Positions 43,401-55,000 of a stretch of DNA of 64,000 nt are shown here, piece after piece (the stretch's first letter is position 1; each line of letters begins with the position of its first letter). Below the pieces are notes generated by a model. That model searched no databases, was not told the DNA's origin, and saw only the letters and a program-made list of their open reading frames with translations. Origin of the DNA: Acanthaster planci (lineage: Eukaryota > Echinodermata > Asteroidea > Valvatida > Acanthasteridae); the NCBI RefSeq assembly GCF_001949145.1, contig NW_019091379.1, positions 1,394,574 to 1,458,573 on the forward strand, read 5' to 3'. Position numbers and translations under genes: made by a program.

Positions 43401-46400
43401 CTCCGTCTTTTGTACTGTTTCCTGTCTTTTTTTGTGACAGGGCCAATGCAAAGAATATCACTTTAACCTCGTCTCTGCAACTTTTGTGTTCTTGTTAAAC
43501 AGTGTGTAACATTTGATTTTTATGTTAACGAAAGCGACGCAAGGTCATGGATTCACCACAATTTCATTGTTACATGCGCTCTCGAATCGAAAATTGTGAG
43601 GGCAACGATGTTGTAGTAATGACGTTTTCAGTGTCTGCCTGGATGATCAGTGACATTATGTTTGCAACGTGCCATTCGCTCACTGACGATAAAAACCCAA
43701 GCCCAGGATTACGTACCCAAAGTAACATCCAGACAATAAACTTTAAACATGGCCACTTTTGACTAAAGGTTCTCTTACTCATTAGAAGGGGGACTTTTTT
43801 TATTGTCTTACATTTTCCAGGAATGAACATTCTGCTGTAATATAATTATGTAGAAATTAAATCTGACTTGCATTTTAAAAAGGCCATATCGTACCAAATG
43901 GGACCCTCCGAGATGCAACAAAAGGTTTTCATCATGCAATGAGTATGGTTTATTCTTAAACTGTTTCGCAACAAACATCCACATTAAAATAAATTACTAA
44001 GCATTTGCAAACCTACGCGGTACATACCAATTGAACATCATGTTGATGGTCTTGGCAGCCATGTTCGGTGTTTTGAAGAGGTCAATAAAAGACGGCGGAA
44101 CACTTGATTCCTTAGATTCCATCATAAAAACAAGAATAATATTGAGTAATAAGGCATATTAATATGTCCTTTTACTTGCTCATTCAAGGATTGAAATAGC
44201 CCTTGCAGGAGAAAAGAATAGGTTTTGCTTGATACTTTACACAATGGATCACCGGTTGAAATTTTCAGCAACTTTAATTATAAGATTATTAATTCCTCGG
44301 TTTTGGGGAATTTGCAAAAGTTGGGTGCCCAATAAGTGTTTGTTTGCCTGGTGCAAAATAACTTATATACTGCGACTAACAAATCACTCTCTCACGAATT
44401 TCCCCTTGGACAATACGCGTTTTTATGGTGTTTTATGATTTGGCGCTGTACAACAGTGCCAACTGTCCTTCAAGTTACACATTTCCTTTCATTCAGTAAC
44501 GTTTGCAGACACACAAACCCTCCTCTATATTTACTGCACAGAACAAAATAGCGGGCTTCGATCATTTAGAATACCAGCATAACTCTGCACAACAAGATCC
44601 AACATTGTTGCATGTATACCGTTTCTTCCATGTCCTCTTTGTCGAACAAGACATCTGGTAGCGCCTTTCCGTTGATCATGGCAACTCGTCTGACCACCTT
44701 ATTAGCTTCCTCGATCCTGCCCTTCGAAACTAGCCAGTTTACCGACTCTTGAACAAATCTGTCCATGAAAATACAACCTTGCCAAGCTTAACAACCAAGC
44801 TCAGAAATCATGAATACATAAACAAGAGAACACGTGCGCTTGATGCACTGAATTTTATCTATTGACTGTGCCAATTTATATATAATGTATCTCAATTTCG
44901 AAGTAAAGTTTCTCGCCCGTTAAAGGAAATTATTTTGAAGTCCGATGCTGCATGGGGCTAAGTCGATTGATGCAACGTTGTGTCAACGTTGTGGGTGCTG
45001 TCGTTGATGTCGTTGTCGCTATTATTGCCGTCGGTTTGGTCTGTCGTCATTGTGGTTTCTCTAACTCACCAGGAATACTTACAGAAGTGGGATGAAAAAG
45101 AGGAGCGTTAACAGCGAGATGATCAGGGAAAGGGTCCGCCATTCCTTCACGTACATAGCAGCAGTTGCCAGGAAGAAATACCCAAATGAAAAGAAAATAG
45201 CGGAAGACATTGCCACTGGTGTACGCCATGACTTCCCAACAAATTCGACCACTGCAAGCAGATAGAAGACGTTCGGCTGTAACCACATAGATACCAGCGA
45301 CTGCGACTTCATTAATGTAGTCGCGTAGTAAATATATGCCTGCAACAACATTCTGCCTCTACAGACGGAAGTAAAACCCATCCTATCCACCATAATCCAC
45401 ACGTTGTCCTTGTGCAGTACATTCATATACTAAATTATTTCAAAATTAGGCATGCGCAAACTACCCCCCTCCACACACACAAAAGGGAACAACAATACCT
45501 CAATGTTCTTTCCGCATACGATCTTACCCAGACACACATCTTCTCTTTCATGGAAGTACTTATAAACACAAAAAGTAAAAAAAAAAATTATCTCCTTACC
45601 AAGCACAAACAGGGGGATGTAAGAACCAATGTTGCCGAAGCCAGCCATAAAACGGAAGGCCATATACATGTAGATATTCACAGAGAATGTTGTGACGATT
45701 GAGCCTACAGAAAAGAACAGGAGTGCCACAAAGGCTGTTTTCTTGCGGCCTATCCTGCATTTTGGGAAGACAAACACATATTTGAGAAAAAATAGTGTTT
45801 TGGATTAAATTGATGCCCACAACAGGCAGATTGTCTGAATGTGAACCCCAAGCCTTTGAGGTTAGTTGTGTTTTTGTTATTGTTGTTGTTTGTTAACACT
45901 TTTTGAAAACTCGTGAGCAGGATTATTGGTGGCCACAGTTGGCTGGCTGACAAGACTGCTGGCTACGTTTTCGAGGTGTATTTTCCGGTTTGCCAATGAG
46001 CTTAATCGTGTAGCTACCCTATAGTATTTATAAAGCTAGATCAACGACTATAACCAGTTGTTGATGTCGGGTTGGCTTACTTGTCTCGGCCTGTCAGTCA
46101 TCTCGTCTGATGTTTGTCGGTTAATCTAAGCAATGCTGTTTCTAACTCAGTCTGCGTCTCTAGAGAGCTTACCAATCAGAGAGAGAGCCACACAAGAAGG
46201 ATCCGACCAGAAAGCCCACGAAGTAAATTGACTGAGCAAGGCTTGGCAGACTTCTCTTGTCGCACACCAAGTCAAACTGGTAAATCAACCAATGTAAGTG
46301 AGGAATGCTGTTTGAAATGGCTGCCAACGGCGTCATGAGGGTTTTTTTCTTATGGGGGTGGGGCAAACCATTTTTCTGGGGGGGACTTTACCTGGGTCAA

Positions 46401-49041
46401 AGCACCGAACATATGAAAATGATAAGTAACGGCTGGAAGGGGTCATTTGTTTTATTTTTCAAGCACATTGGTGAAATCATCCCTTCTTCTTTCCCTTTCT
46501 CGCTTTATATTTTTTGGGGGGCGAGCTACCGCCCCCTCCCGAGCCCTTTCATGAAAAAAGCTGAATGGAAACTGGAAGAAGTTATACTTTAATTATGATA
46601 ATAGTATAAGCTTTTCATAATTTGCTCGTCAAGTGCTGTTCATTACGCCGACACTGCGTCATCTTGCGCTTGCACGTCGTGGAGGGGAAGGTTAACAAGG
46701 CTATCCTCCACCGTCATGCAAAAAAGCCATATAGATTTTCACAAAATAAAAGAAAAGCTATTTTGTCTATTTCATTTCATTTCAACAGTGCTTAAAAGCT
46801 CCCAAATGTAGCCTCATCTCCTCAGAGACTAATTGATGACCTTCTGCATTCTGCACATTTGTGCGGGTTCAAAAGGTGTGCTCATAAAACTAACTGGACC
46901 TGCCGAACCTCGGAGTATACCCCAGAAAGAAGCTGCAGCCCCCTGTGTCCCCTGGGTGGAGGCTCATTCCGTCTCTTTCTCCCCTCTTAAATTAAGTTGC
47001 AAAATGAAAACAAAAATCAGGAAGATCATTTAAAAGTACAATATACTGGTCAACACAACCTGCACCCTAATAATTCAAGGCTTTTGCGAGATGCCCGAAA
47101 GAACGAATTTCTAGCATGCACATTCTGACCCCCGAAAAACGAGCGGCTGTGCTCGGGTTGCACTGCTGGTCTTCATTGAAAGCATGGGCTTATGGACAGT
47201 TGGAAATGAACAAAAATAAAAGATTCCGAATCATGTGAAAATCAAAACATGATCACCGGGCTGTGCGGCGCACGAGGGGTGTGTGGGGCTGCGCCGTAGC
47301 TTGAAAGTAAAAGGTCACGCAGCGAGCTTCCGGAACCCACGCGCCGTCCGCCTATGGGGACTTTACACTGGGCCGTCCTATCAAGTTCGAAAATTTTGGG
47401 AAAAATAATTCCTTACTGAAACCACCCCATGAAACACTCATGTTGGAATTTTACCTTTGTCTTCCTCAACTAATATTAAGGAATAGCCACCTGGAGATGG
47501 GTAAAAAACGAATTTCATCAACGACCTTTCACGTCCGGCGATATTGAACCTAGGTCTGCTTGTTCATGCACGTTTGTTTTCACTCTCTGTGCTTAAATTG
47601 TGATAAGAGATTGTAAAACTTTGCAAAGATTTACCTACCTGCAGTCGATGGGTTCCAGGCTCCGTAAAATTTCAAACTCTAAATGTTCATCATGTATTTT
47701 AGATTTTTGGAAGTGATGGGTCGATTTTTGGCAGGATATTTCTCTCTTAGGTCAGGTAATTTTTCAGGTTGTAGAAATTAATATACTAGCAAATATTTTT
47801 CCAGAGCCCTTTTTCCAAGTTGGATATTGAAGTTACTGAACGAAAAAGAATACAAATTCTAAAATCTGTGCACGTTATTTTTCCTATCCAAGCGTTCCGG
47901 AAGCGCGCCGCTAGGGGTCAACTTTCAGGCTCTATTCTATGAGCGGGCTGGTGTAGCCCGCTCATTGGACATTTGGCGCAAAATATGGGATGGACAGAGC
48001 CCCCCATTCTGCTTCTGCTCCATACTGCGCACACGCCCTTGGAGGGTTATAAACGCGCAGGTCAGTGTTTACCGGAATTCTTATCAAACATCTAGGGGAT
48101 GTGTTAGGTAACAATGGTCTAGCCTAGAGTGTCCACAGGATTGGCATGTAGGGGACCCTTCCGTCCCATATGTTGCCGGGTATAGGGGCTATACATGGGA
48201 GCTAGCTTCACTAAACAAACCTACATGGTCTAGAAGAGAGCATTCATGTGGCAAATGAAACACGTTTCTGATATTAGCTAAACAGGCGAACAGACAGGCA
48301 GATTGTGCTTTGCTAGAAATTCGAAGGAGCAAGCTTCAAAATGACACCGCATCTGATGTAAGGAAACTGTGCTTTTCTTCATTTCTTTGTAAATATAAGA
48401 CAAAAAGTGTATTTCTGTAAGTTGTCCGGATATTTGAAATAGGACCCACTGGTATGTGAAGTAAACAAATCGTATACACATACATTTTCAGCCGTTTCCT
48501 TCGGCGTCCCCCCCCTTAAACATTTAAAGCTCGTTCGTAAGATGATCTGTCTTTAATTGAAAAAAGTAAAAACCAGCTAGATTTACTGTGTTCGGAAGTG
48601 TATGAGCTGTCATGTTCGGCTTACCTCAGAGATAATTGTGGTCTTGTACTGCGAGGTGTCGTATTCCCAACCATCTTGACAGGGCACCGTATCGTTAGTG
48701 AAGTTTGCACCTTGGCTGAGTGGATCGTAGGGATCAAACTCATACCCAGGTGGTAGATCCCACTGCTTACAGTTGGAGTGAGGATACTTGCTGTTCTCGT
48801 TCTCGGGTGGTGGTAGGAGAATGGACTTTTTCACGTTGGTACATTTGTCTTGGAACTCCACCCAGTTGGAACAGTTCTCCGCAGGTAGAACTTGGCACCA
48901 GTGGTCGTTTTCGGCTGCGAAAAACACATGACCAAAACTGACCATGCTAGCGACTGTTGTGAGCAGGCCAATGTATAAGGCCACGTACAACTGATAGCGA
49001 CCAAAATTGCCAACGAGGGGAATAATTTCTTCAAGTTTCAT
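40405..49041 (-). CDS. SLC22-family organic ion transporter, paralogue B
   Basis: Ten exons, minus strand: 48625-49041, 46173-46276, 45600-45754, 45083-45251, 44620-44758, 44028-44110, 43175-43383, 42412-42520, 41208-41417, 40405-40561; 1752 bp, 583 residues. Exon borders and phases match gene A. Seen: [20 protein letters not shown] at the start, [31 protein letters not shown] in exon 7, [29 protein letters not shown], and a cytoplasmic tail rich in Ser/Glu ending in LKEVKERN. Exon 5 is one codon shorter than in A and C. Exon 6 probably uses an acceptor 9 bp further in, because the usual AG is changed to TG. A TATA box lies about 100 bp before the ATG. It is much closer to C than to A. Substrate not deducible. 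Confidence 0.9.
40577..40882 (-). repeat. tRNA-derived SINE, copy 1
   Basis: Read on the minus strand it has an A-box-like GGTTAGAGAAGTAGTTC, the B-box region GCGGCCCGGGTTTGATTTCC, then GGATTGGGTGTTCAGTCC, CTGTAACTGCATCTTATTGT and a 3' body GTTTAATGTCTTCATTGTAC/GCGCATTT. The same blocks occur in order at 51190 and 55595. It sits just upstream of the last exon of gene B, in its final intron. Confidence 0.65.
42561..42717. mobile_element. Miniature element M3, copy 2 (TTAA-flanked)
   Basis: TTAATAGAGTACCGAAGTGA at the left and CACTTCGGTACTCTATTAA at the right are exact inverted repeats that include TTAA on both sides. It lies in intron 7 of gene B, close to exon 8. TTAA flanks would fit mobilisation by a piggyBac-type transposase. 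Confidence 0.7.
46277..48624. other. Intron 1 of gene B
   Basis: Contains a partial M4 repeat (48075-48178) and a short stem-loop GAGCGGGCT/AGCCCGCTC at 47941-47963. No other coding or repeat feature recognised. Confidence 0.4.
48075..48178. repeat. Family M4, copy 3 (partial)
   Basis: CATCTAGGGGATGTGTTAGG, AACAATGGTCTAGCC and GGGACCCTTCCGTCCCATAT match the M4 repeat in inverted orientation. Only part of the element remains. Confidence 0.5.
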
Positions 49042-49138
49042 TCTGATAGACCTCCACTACACGCCCATCCAAAAATCTAGCCTCTAGCCTGCACGATACA
49101 CTGTTGGACTTTATAACACAGTGCCGCATCGCAGCGGT

Positions 49139-49145
49139 TTTTATA
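49139..49145 (-). promoter_or_regulatory. TATA box of gene B
   Basis: TATAAAA in the context GTTCGTATAAAAACCGC on the minus strand, about 98 bp before the ATG of gene B. Position and sequence fit a core promoter. A start site near 49110 is expected. Confidence 0.5.
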
Positions 49146-51021
49146 CGAACTTTGTATTCCGTTTCGGAGTCTGTTTGTAAGCAATGGTAAACAAAATAAT
49201 AAAGGTTCACACTTTAAAGGGGTCAAGATTTCAACCGAACGTGAGATTCAGCTGCCACAATATTGTGTAAGTCTTTGGAAATAACAATGCCTCATGGCAG
49301 ACATTATGCAAAAATCAATTACAACACTTATTTTATATAACGGGCGATCACCAACGGCGTCCTTTAATATTGACGCCTGGATACATGTAGGGGTGGCGGC
49401 ACAACTGTCCACTTGTCTCCAGCATCCACCGCCCTTTATGGGACACTTTGGTGTAGGTAAATGCCCTTAACAGAATTTTCTGAAAGTCGTGCAGGTATTT
49501 GAAATCTTTGTGGGTATTTAATTTAGTAGATGTACATTCTTTTTGCATAAGTTGTCTTATTAGTTTTCACATTAATTACTACTCAATTGTGAAAGAAACA
49601 AAGCGATTGGCCCCTTTTAGCGTCCTTTTCAAGGGTGCGTGTAATAGCGAACAACGGTAGCGATCTTATTACTCTAGCATTCCCAGGGCAAAAGATTTCG
49701 ACCATTTTAAGAGATCTTTGGCCTTGCGTAGGGCTGCGATGGTGATATGACAGAACTCATTAGCCTGGTGAATTGTGCAGGTATGTAAATTGCTCATCTG
49801 TGCATATTTCCTAGATACATCACAAATCGAGGAAATATCTTCACATTTTTGCATTATTGACTTTCATTACTGCGCAACTTCAACATTGGGGTTTACGAGT
49901 TGTCTTATTTGTGTTTACGATTTTTTTTGTTACCAGGTTCATTTGTTTGTTTTTTCGGTTTTCGACTTGTTTATTCTAATACCATGTTTTATGTAGGCCT
50001 CTGCGTGTTCTTGTTTTTCTCGTGGTTTTGGTTCTGTATTTGCATTTAACATTCTGTTTTTTATGTTTGTTAACTTTAATTAATTTCATTTATTGTTGTC
50101 ATTGGTCTGGGTACACATGACAGTTTAACCTTTGTGTTTCCCAGATATCCCCGGAACAACCACCTTTATTTTTTACATCTGAAGATTTAAATTAAAATAA
50201 ATACAAAATAATGTGGATTGTTTAAAAGCTATGTACTGGATACTTGTGGGCTGCACTTAAACATAGGAGAGGCGTCCTGGACATTATAGTTTCGATGTAG
50301 ACAGCCATTTTTGATGCGACAGGGAATCAACTATGTAGCGACGACCGCATCTTCACGGCGTCCGACCGTGCACGGCTGTCCCTGTATGTAGGGCACATCC
50401 TAAAATCCATAATAACTAACAATTATGCGAGCTATGACAGTGATCTTCCATGATTATACCGCCTATTCCTGATATTAGCTTTGGGTTGGTAAATTTGAAT
50501 ACATTTATGTCATGAAGTCCACTCCTTTTAAGGGTTTTCCGCCAAATTCTAATCAACCTATCGAGCCTCTAAATATAATATATATAACAAATTAAACGAT
50601 AACTCTTTTTCGTGTAAGATATTTAAAGTACTTTATATTGACAGTGTGTTTAATTACCCACATTACACAAAATGAAACAGAATAAACATAATAGGCCTAC
50701 ACACTGATCTCCACATTGACTGGTAATAAGCTCGTGCGTATCGGGGTGCAAAGAAAAATCCAGCCTCTTCGGCTCCATGTGGGAGTTTTCCAAAGATAGC
50801 TCCCATCGATTGCGGTGCAGTATAGTGCGTTAAAAGAAATCTACACGTTTCGACCAGTTCCAAGCGATAGCTCAGTAATTTGAAAATTAAAAGCAGAGGA
50901 TATGTGTCAGTTTAATACCCCAGGCTCAAAGTTTATTGATTCCAAATCATAAACCAAGGCCATGCAAAATAACCTATAATAACAGTAATAATGCGACGGC
51001 CAAATCTTATGAAATAAGACA

Positions 51022-51181
51022 AAAGGCACCTTTCCATAATGCGCGTCAACGCTTGTGCCACGCGTTGCGTATATGTCAGAATCGCTCCCTGGGTGATTTT
51101 GACGGCGGAATGCAACTCACGCGTGTGTTATATTAATGGGGTCGAGTTTTGTGTCCGTGAACGCATGTGGAAAGGCGCCTT
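51022..51181. mobile_element. Miniature element M1, copy with internal deletion
   Basis: Ends AAAGGCACCTTTCCATAATG and, inverted, AAGGCGCCTTTCCACATG. The interior words GCGTCAACGCTTGTGCCACG and CAGAATCGCTCCCTGGG match the complete copy at 57312. Confidence 0.65.
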
Positions 51182-51189
51182 AAGGGGGA

Positions 51190-51433
51190 ATCAGGTTGGC
51201 ATAGTGTTTCTTTTCTCGCCCTCCACCTCTGCGGTCCGGGTTCGAATCTCGACTCGGTACACATGCGGATTGGGTTTTCGGTCCCTTACCCGATTCTGTG
51301 GGTTTCATCCAGAATATTCCTTTGGGCTTTTCCTTCCGCCTCTAAAGCTGTAACTGCTTCTCACTGTCTCCTCTCTAAAGGTTTCTTCTGCATGGCTAGC
51401 GAGCGCGTTTGAGAAATCCTTGGTTTCATTACC
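51190..51433 (+). repeat. tRNA-derived SINE, copy 2
   Basis: A-box-like GGTTGGCATAGTG, B box GGTCCGGGTTCGAATCTC, then GGATTGGGTTTTCGGTCC and CTGTAACTGCTTCTCACTGT. It is cut short and runs into a (TAA)n microsatellite. Confidence 0.7.
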
Positions 51434-51436
51434 AGA

Positions 51437-51473
<37 letters not shown>
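51434..51473. repeat. (TAA)n microsatellite
   Basis: A nearly pure run of TAA/ATA units following the SINE; possibly its 3' tail. Confidence 0.85.
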
Positions 51474-51474
<1 letters not shown>

Positions 51475-51684
51475 TTTTGGGGTTCCTGCTATTATTCCCT
51501 CGCACACGCCTTAATACAAATGAATTTGGGGCGACTGAGACTGGCTAAGAACGTTTTGATCTAAATGGTCACTGATAAAAACATCTCAAAAAAATATAGG
51601 GCATTACATTAACATATCTGGCGAAAATAATCCCTAATGGAGCACCAGACAATCTCCGCAAAGTAGGATGTTTTATGGCTTGAC

Positions 51685-51860
51685 AATACGGCCGTTTCAC
51701 AATAGTGCGCCACCAAGAGTTTGCAGCGCGTTGGCCAATCACAATGCGCGAAATTTGTCGACCCAGTGCGCGTTTGGAAAAGGTCGACAAATTTTGCGTG
51801 TTATGATTGGCCAACGCGTCGCAAACTCTCGGTGGCGCACTATTGTGAATCACCCGTATT
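51685..51860. mobile_element. Hairpin miniature element with about 75 bp arms
   Basis: AATACGGCCGTTTCACAATA ... GCGTTGGCCAATCA is mirrored by TGATTGGCCAACGCG ... TATTGTGAATCACCCGTATT. Only a short loop (about CGCGTTTGGAAAAGG) separates the arms, so almost the whole element is stem. Confidence 0.75.
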
Positions 51861-52017
51861 ATGGGGTAACAATGTCGTCTTGTAACAGGCACTAATAAAA
51901 ACCAAAATGAGAGCTCCAGGATCGGTTGTCTGAAAAAGACTTCAATGAGAGCACATTCGCCCACAACCAAAAATATCGTATGATTAACTGCAACGCTGAA
52001 TGGTCGTCCAGTTTCAA

Positions 52018-55000
52018 TCATTCTTTTCCCTTGATCTCCTCCAATTCCCTCGCCTCTTCCTCCATAGAGTCAAAGCCAGGGTTGGACAAAGCTAAGGCCC
52101 CCTCTTTGTCCGCGTCGATTTCGTTGACTTCGTCGATGGCGGCTTTGTCGGCGTCACTGCGCATGCATCGGCATCTGCAAAAAGGGAAGAGGTCACTGTT
52201 ACACATTGGGCATGATGCCAATAATTCGAATCCTCAGAATCTGATTATGGGCCGTTGCTGTAGCCTGTATTCTACCAGAATACCAGCACAATACTGTGCA
52301 AAATTAATTTTTTTATGAGATGACGCTCTTTGCAGCGGTTTCTATCGCTGGTCCCCTCCCCCACATCAGGGGTTTTTCTTTATGATTGTGCATCTCGAAG
52401 TCCACGTGGACAGGGTTTATTTGGAACTTACGATGTTTTCTCATGGTTGATAAATGGTATGGGCTTCGCACTTTATTACCTTATTAATGTTCGGAAAATA
52501 AACTGATTCGAAGCGACCACTGGAATTGGGTTTCACATAGTGGTATACCCAGGGTTTGTCGTGGGTAGGGGACTCAAACCGGACTTTACCTCAGGATAGC
52601 CCATGGTGCTCAAGTCACACCCCCCCGGTTGCGCCACAAAGGACTGAGATTTACGGCTATATCAGAATTTATAGTTAATGATTTAAGAGTAAATTGTAGT
52701 GTGTATTGTTTTCCAAAAAGAAAACATTCTTGCAAGGTGCTAAACCCCCTGAGCCCCCACTCTTAATATGTTGCTCGGAGAGAAAACTTATTTTCCGCCG
52801 TGAGCAGAAGCACCCCCTCATCAGTTGAATAAAGCCACGTTGGTCAGGAGCGTTTTTTTTTCTGATAGCGACGCGCCCGTAACGCGTGCATTTCATACCA
52901 ATAGTCGTTTGTGAACCAGTGAAGTGCAGTTCCGACCAAAGGCTCCTTCGTTGCTAGGAAAATTGCGCCCTCTCTTGGTACAGCTCGAGGCTGATAGTCA
53001 CCAACTTACTTTCCAATTTCTTCCCCTTCTTCCAGCGTCTGTGGGAGTTTCTTTCCTTTAGTCTCCGGCAGAAGTAGTACCAGGAATCCTGCCAACACCG
53101 CGCTGCAGCCGAACACGATAAGGGGCAGACTGTCCAGGTAGTCTCCCAACAGGAGAATGATGGGGGACAGGATACCTCCGACCCTGGCCGACAGTGAACT
53201 CATGCCCAAGCCAATCGACCTGCGAAAAGGATTACAATTTGCAAATCGACGGTCTCTTACAAAAACCCAGAATGAAGGTACCGTCAACGACTTCAAGCTT
53301 ATAACCCAGGGATTGACCAGCCTCCATTTTCTCCAAAACCATTACAGTAAAAAGAGTTATTTAAAAACCTTCCAGAGCCTTCACAAGTTACCACGTGATT
53401 ATCTGTTCAAGTTACTTTCACAACAGTTTTTATGACCAAATGGAGCTACTGTTCACATGATGCGTAACATACCGGCATGTTTATCTCACTAAACGAGAAC
53501 GAGTGCGATGAGATTAATGCAAGGGCCAACAGGAGTGTGTTTATAAAGCAAAGCTTCTAAAATCCTCATATCGTTGCAGTCTGCAACCCTGCGAGGCCCC
53601 TGCACGGCTCTAGTATAACAGCAAAAACTCTTTCCAGATTGGATTGCAACTTCACAGGTGGGCTCATAATTAGTGTCTTTGAGTGCATTATGCTTATCAT
53701 TTCTGTCACGAACAATCGAAATCCAAAGGGCATGAAAGGGCTGAATACGCCTCCTTGTTTTGAGCCCGATTCCTCCAGCAGGGGCAGATCCAGGAATTTT
53801 TTCGGGCGGGGGTCAAGTTTCATTTTTATGCACAAGCGGCAACGCTTATACATGACATATATACATGACATATATTTTTGTAACACACACCTTGTTCACA
53901 TAAGAAGAATCCGCGGGATGCTATATTGTTTTTAAATTTACTTTAGTAATTCTTTTTTAAACTTTAATTTTAATTTTTTCTTTTTGTTTTTGCCTCAGAG
54001 CTGGGACCGGGATCTGCGCCTGTCAAGGTGACAGCAATTGGATTTGTCGGTAAAATGAATGCATGATTGACACAGTCTTTAGGTAATTGCACGTTGACGT
54101 CCGAAATAAACCTTATATGTAAATATTTACATGTAGATTGTGATCTCCAAAGTATGTTTTATCTCTTTATGACCAATCCTATAATTACGAAATCGTAGAG
54201 TCCAGGGTTCACTGAAAAACTTACCTAACCGGGGTCGGGAACAATTCCGTGGTGTATAGGTATATGATTCCGTAAGTAGCTGAGATACAGAACTTGCCTA
54301 TCATAGACACCACAGTGCGCCAAATCCCGAGAGCTATACGAAAGAGAAGATTATGCATGTGCAGAACTTTCGCTTCAAGGGTCGATAAGCCTTTCTTTTT
54401 TTATGTAGGTCACAGACATATTTTTTGCCAACAAATGGTTGATTGGAAAGTTATGGCTAGTTGTTATAAATGACAATCATAAGCGTAAATTCCGGGAGGT
54501 GGGGGGTATTATATCCCCCTCCATGCTATGTTTTGACCTTTGGGGACGAGCTATTGAATCCTCCTGAATGTGTCGTGATGAGAAGAAATTAAAGCAGATT
54601 GGTTAAGAATTGTTCGGACTTCCCAACATTCACAATGTATTCAATAGCACTTAGAAAGGAAGAAATATAAAAAGGTATAATTATGCCGTTCTGATCTAAG
54701 ATTCTGAATGAATTACAGATTTACTTCGGTATCACGAACATCGCCGCCTGATGTCAGCTTTTAAAAATTTCCGTGGCTGAGCAAGTCATCCCACACGGTT
54801 CCCAATCCTCCATTCCCCTCAGTAACAAGTGATAACAATTGCCACTACACTTTATACTAACTGAAAATGCCCCCCAAATCATTACAAACAGAATGCACAA
54901 TTTGACGCGAAAACTGTGACACCACAGGTAAATGTAAACTTTAGCTGTCCATACAAAATATTGGTCAATGTATGCTGATAATAAAAGAAAGGCTAGATGT

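Larger units (their letters stand above)
49042..52017. other. Spacer between genes C and B
   Basis: Holds the gene B promoter, an M1 copy, a SINE, a (TAA)n run and a hairpin element, listed separately. The part 49200-51020 has no recognisable feature; the plus-strand side of 49900-50200 is T-rich. Confidence 0.4.

Noticed and set aside
47241-47970. GC-rich stretch in intron 1 of gene B that might be a CpG-type promoter
   Set aside because: No coding exon or TATA follows in either direction; the only structure is a short stem-loop at 47941.
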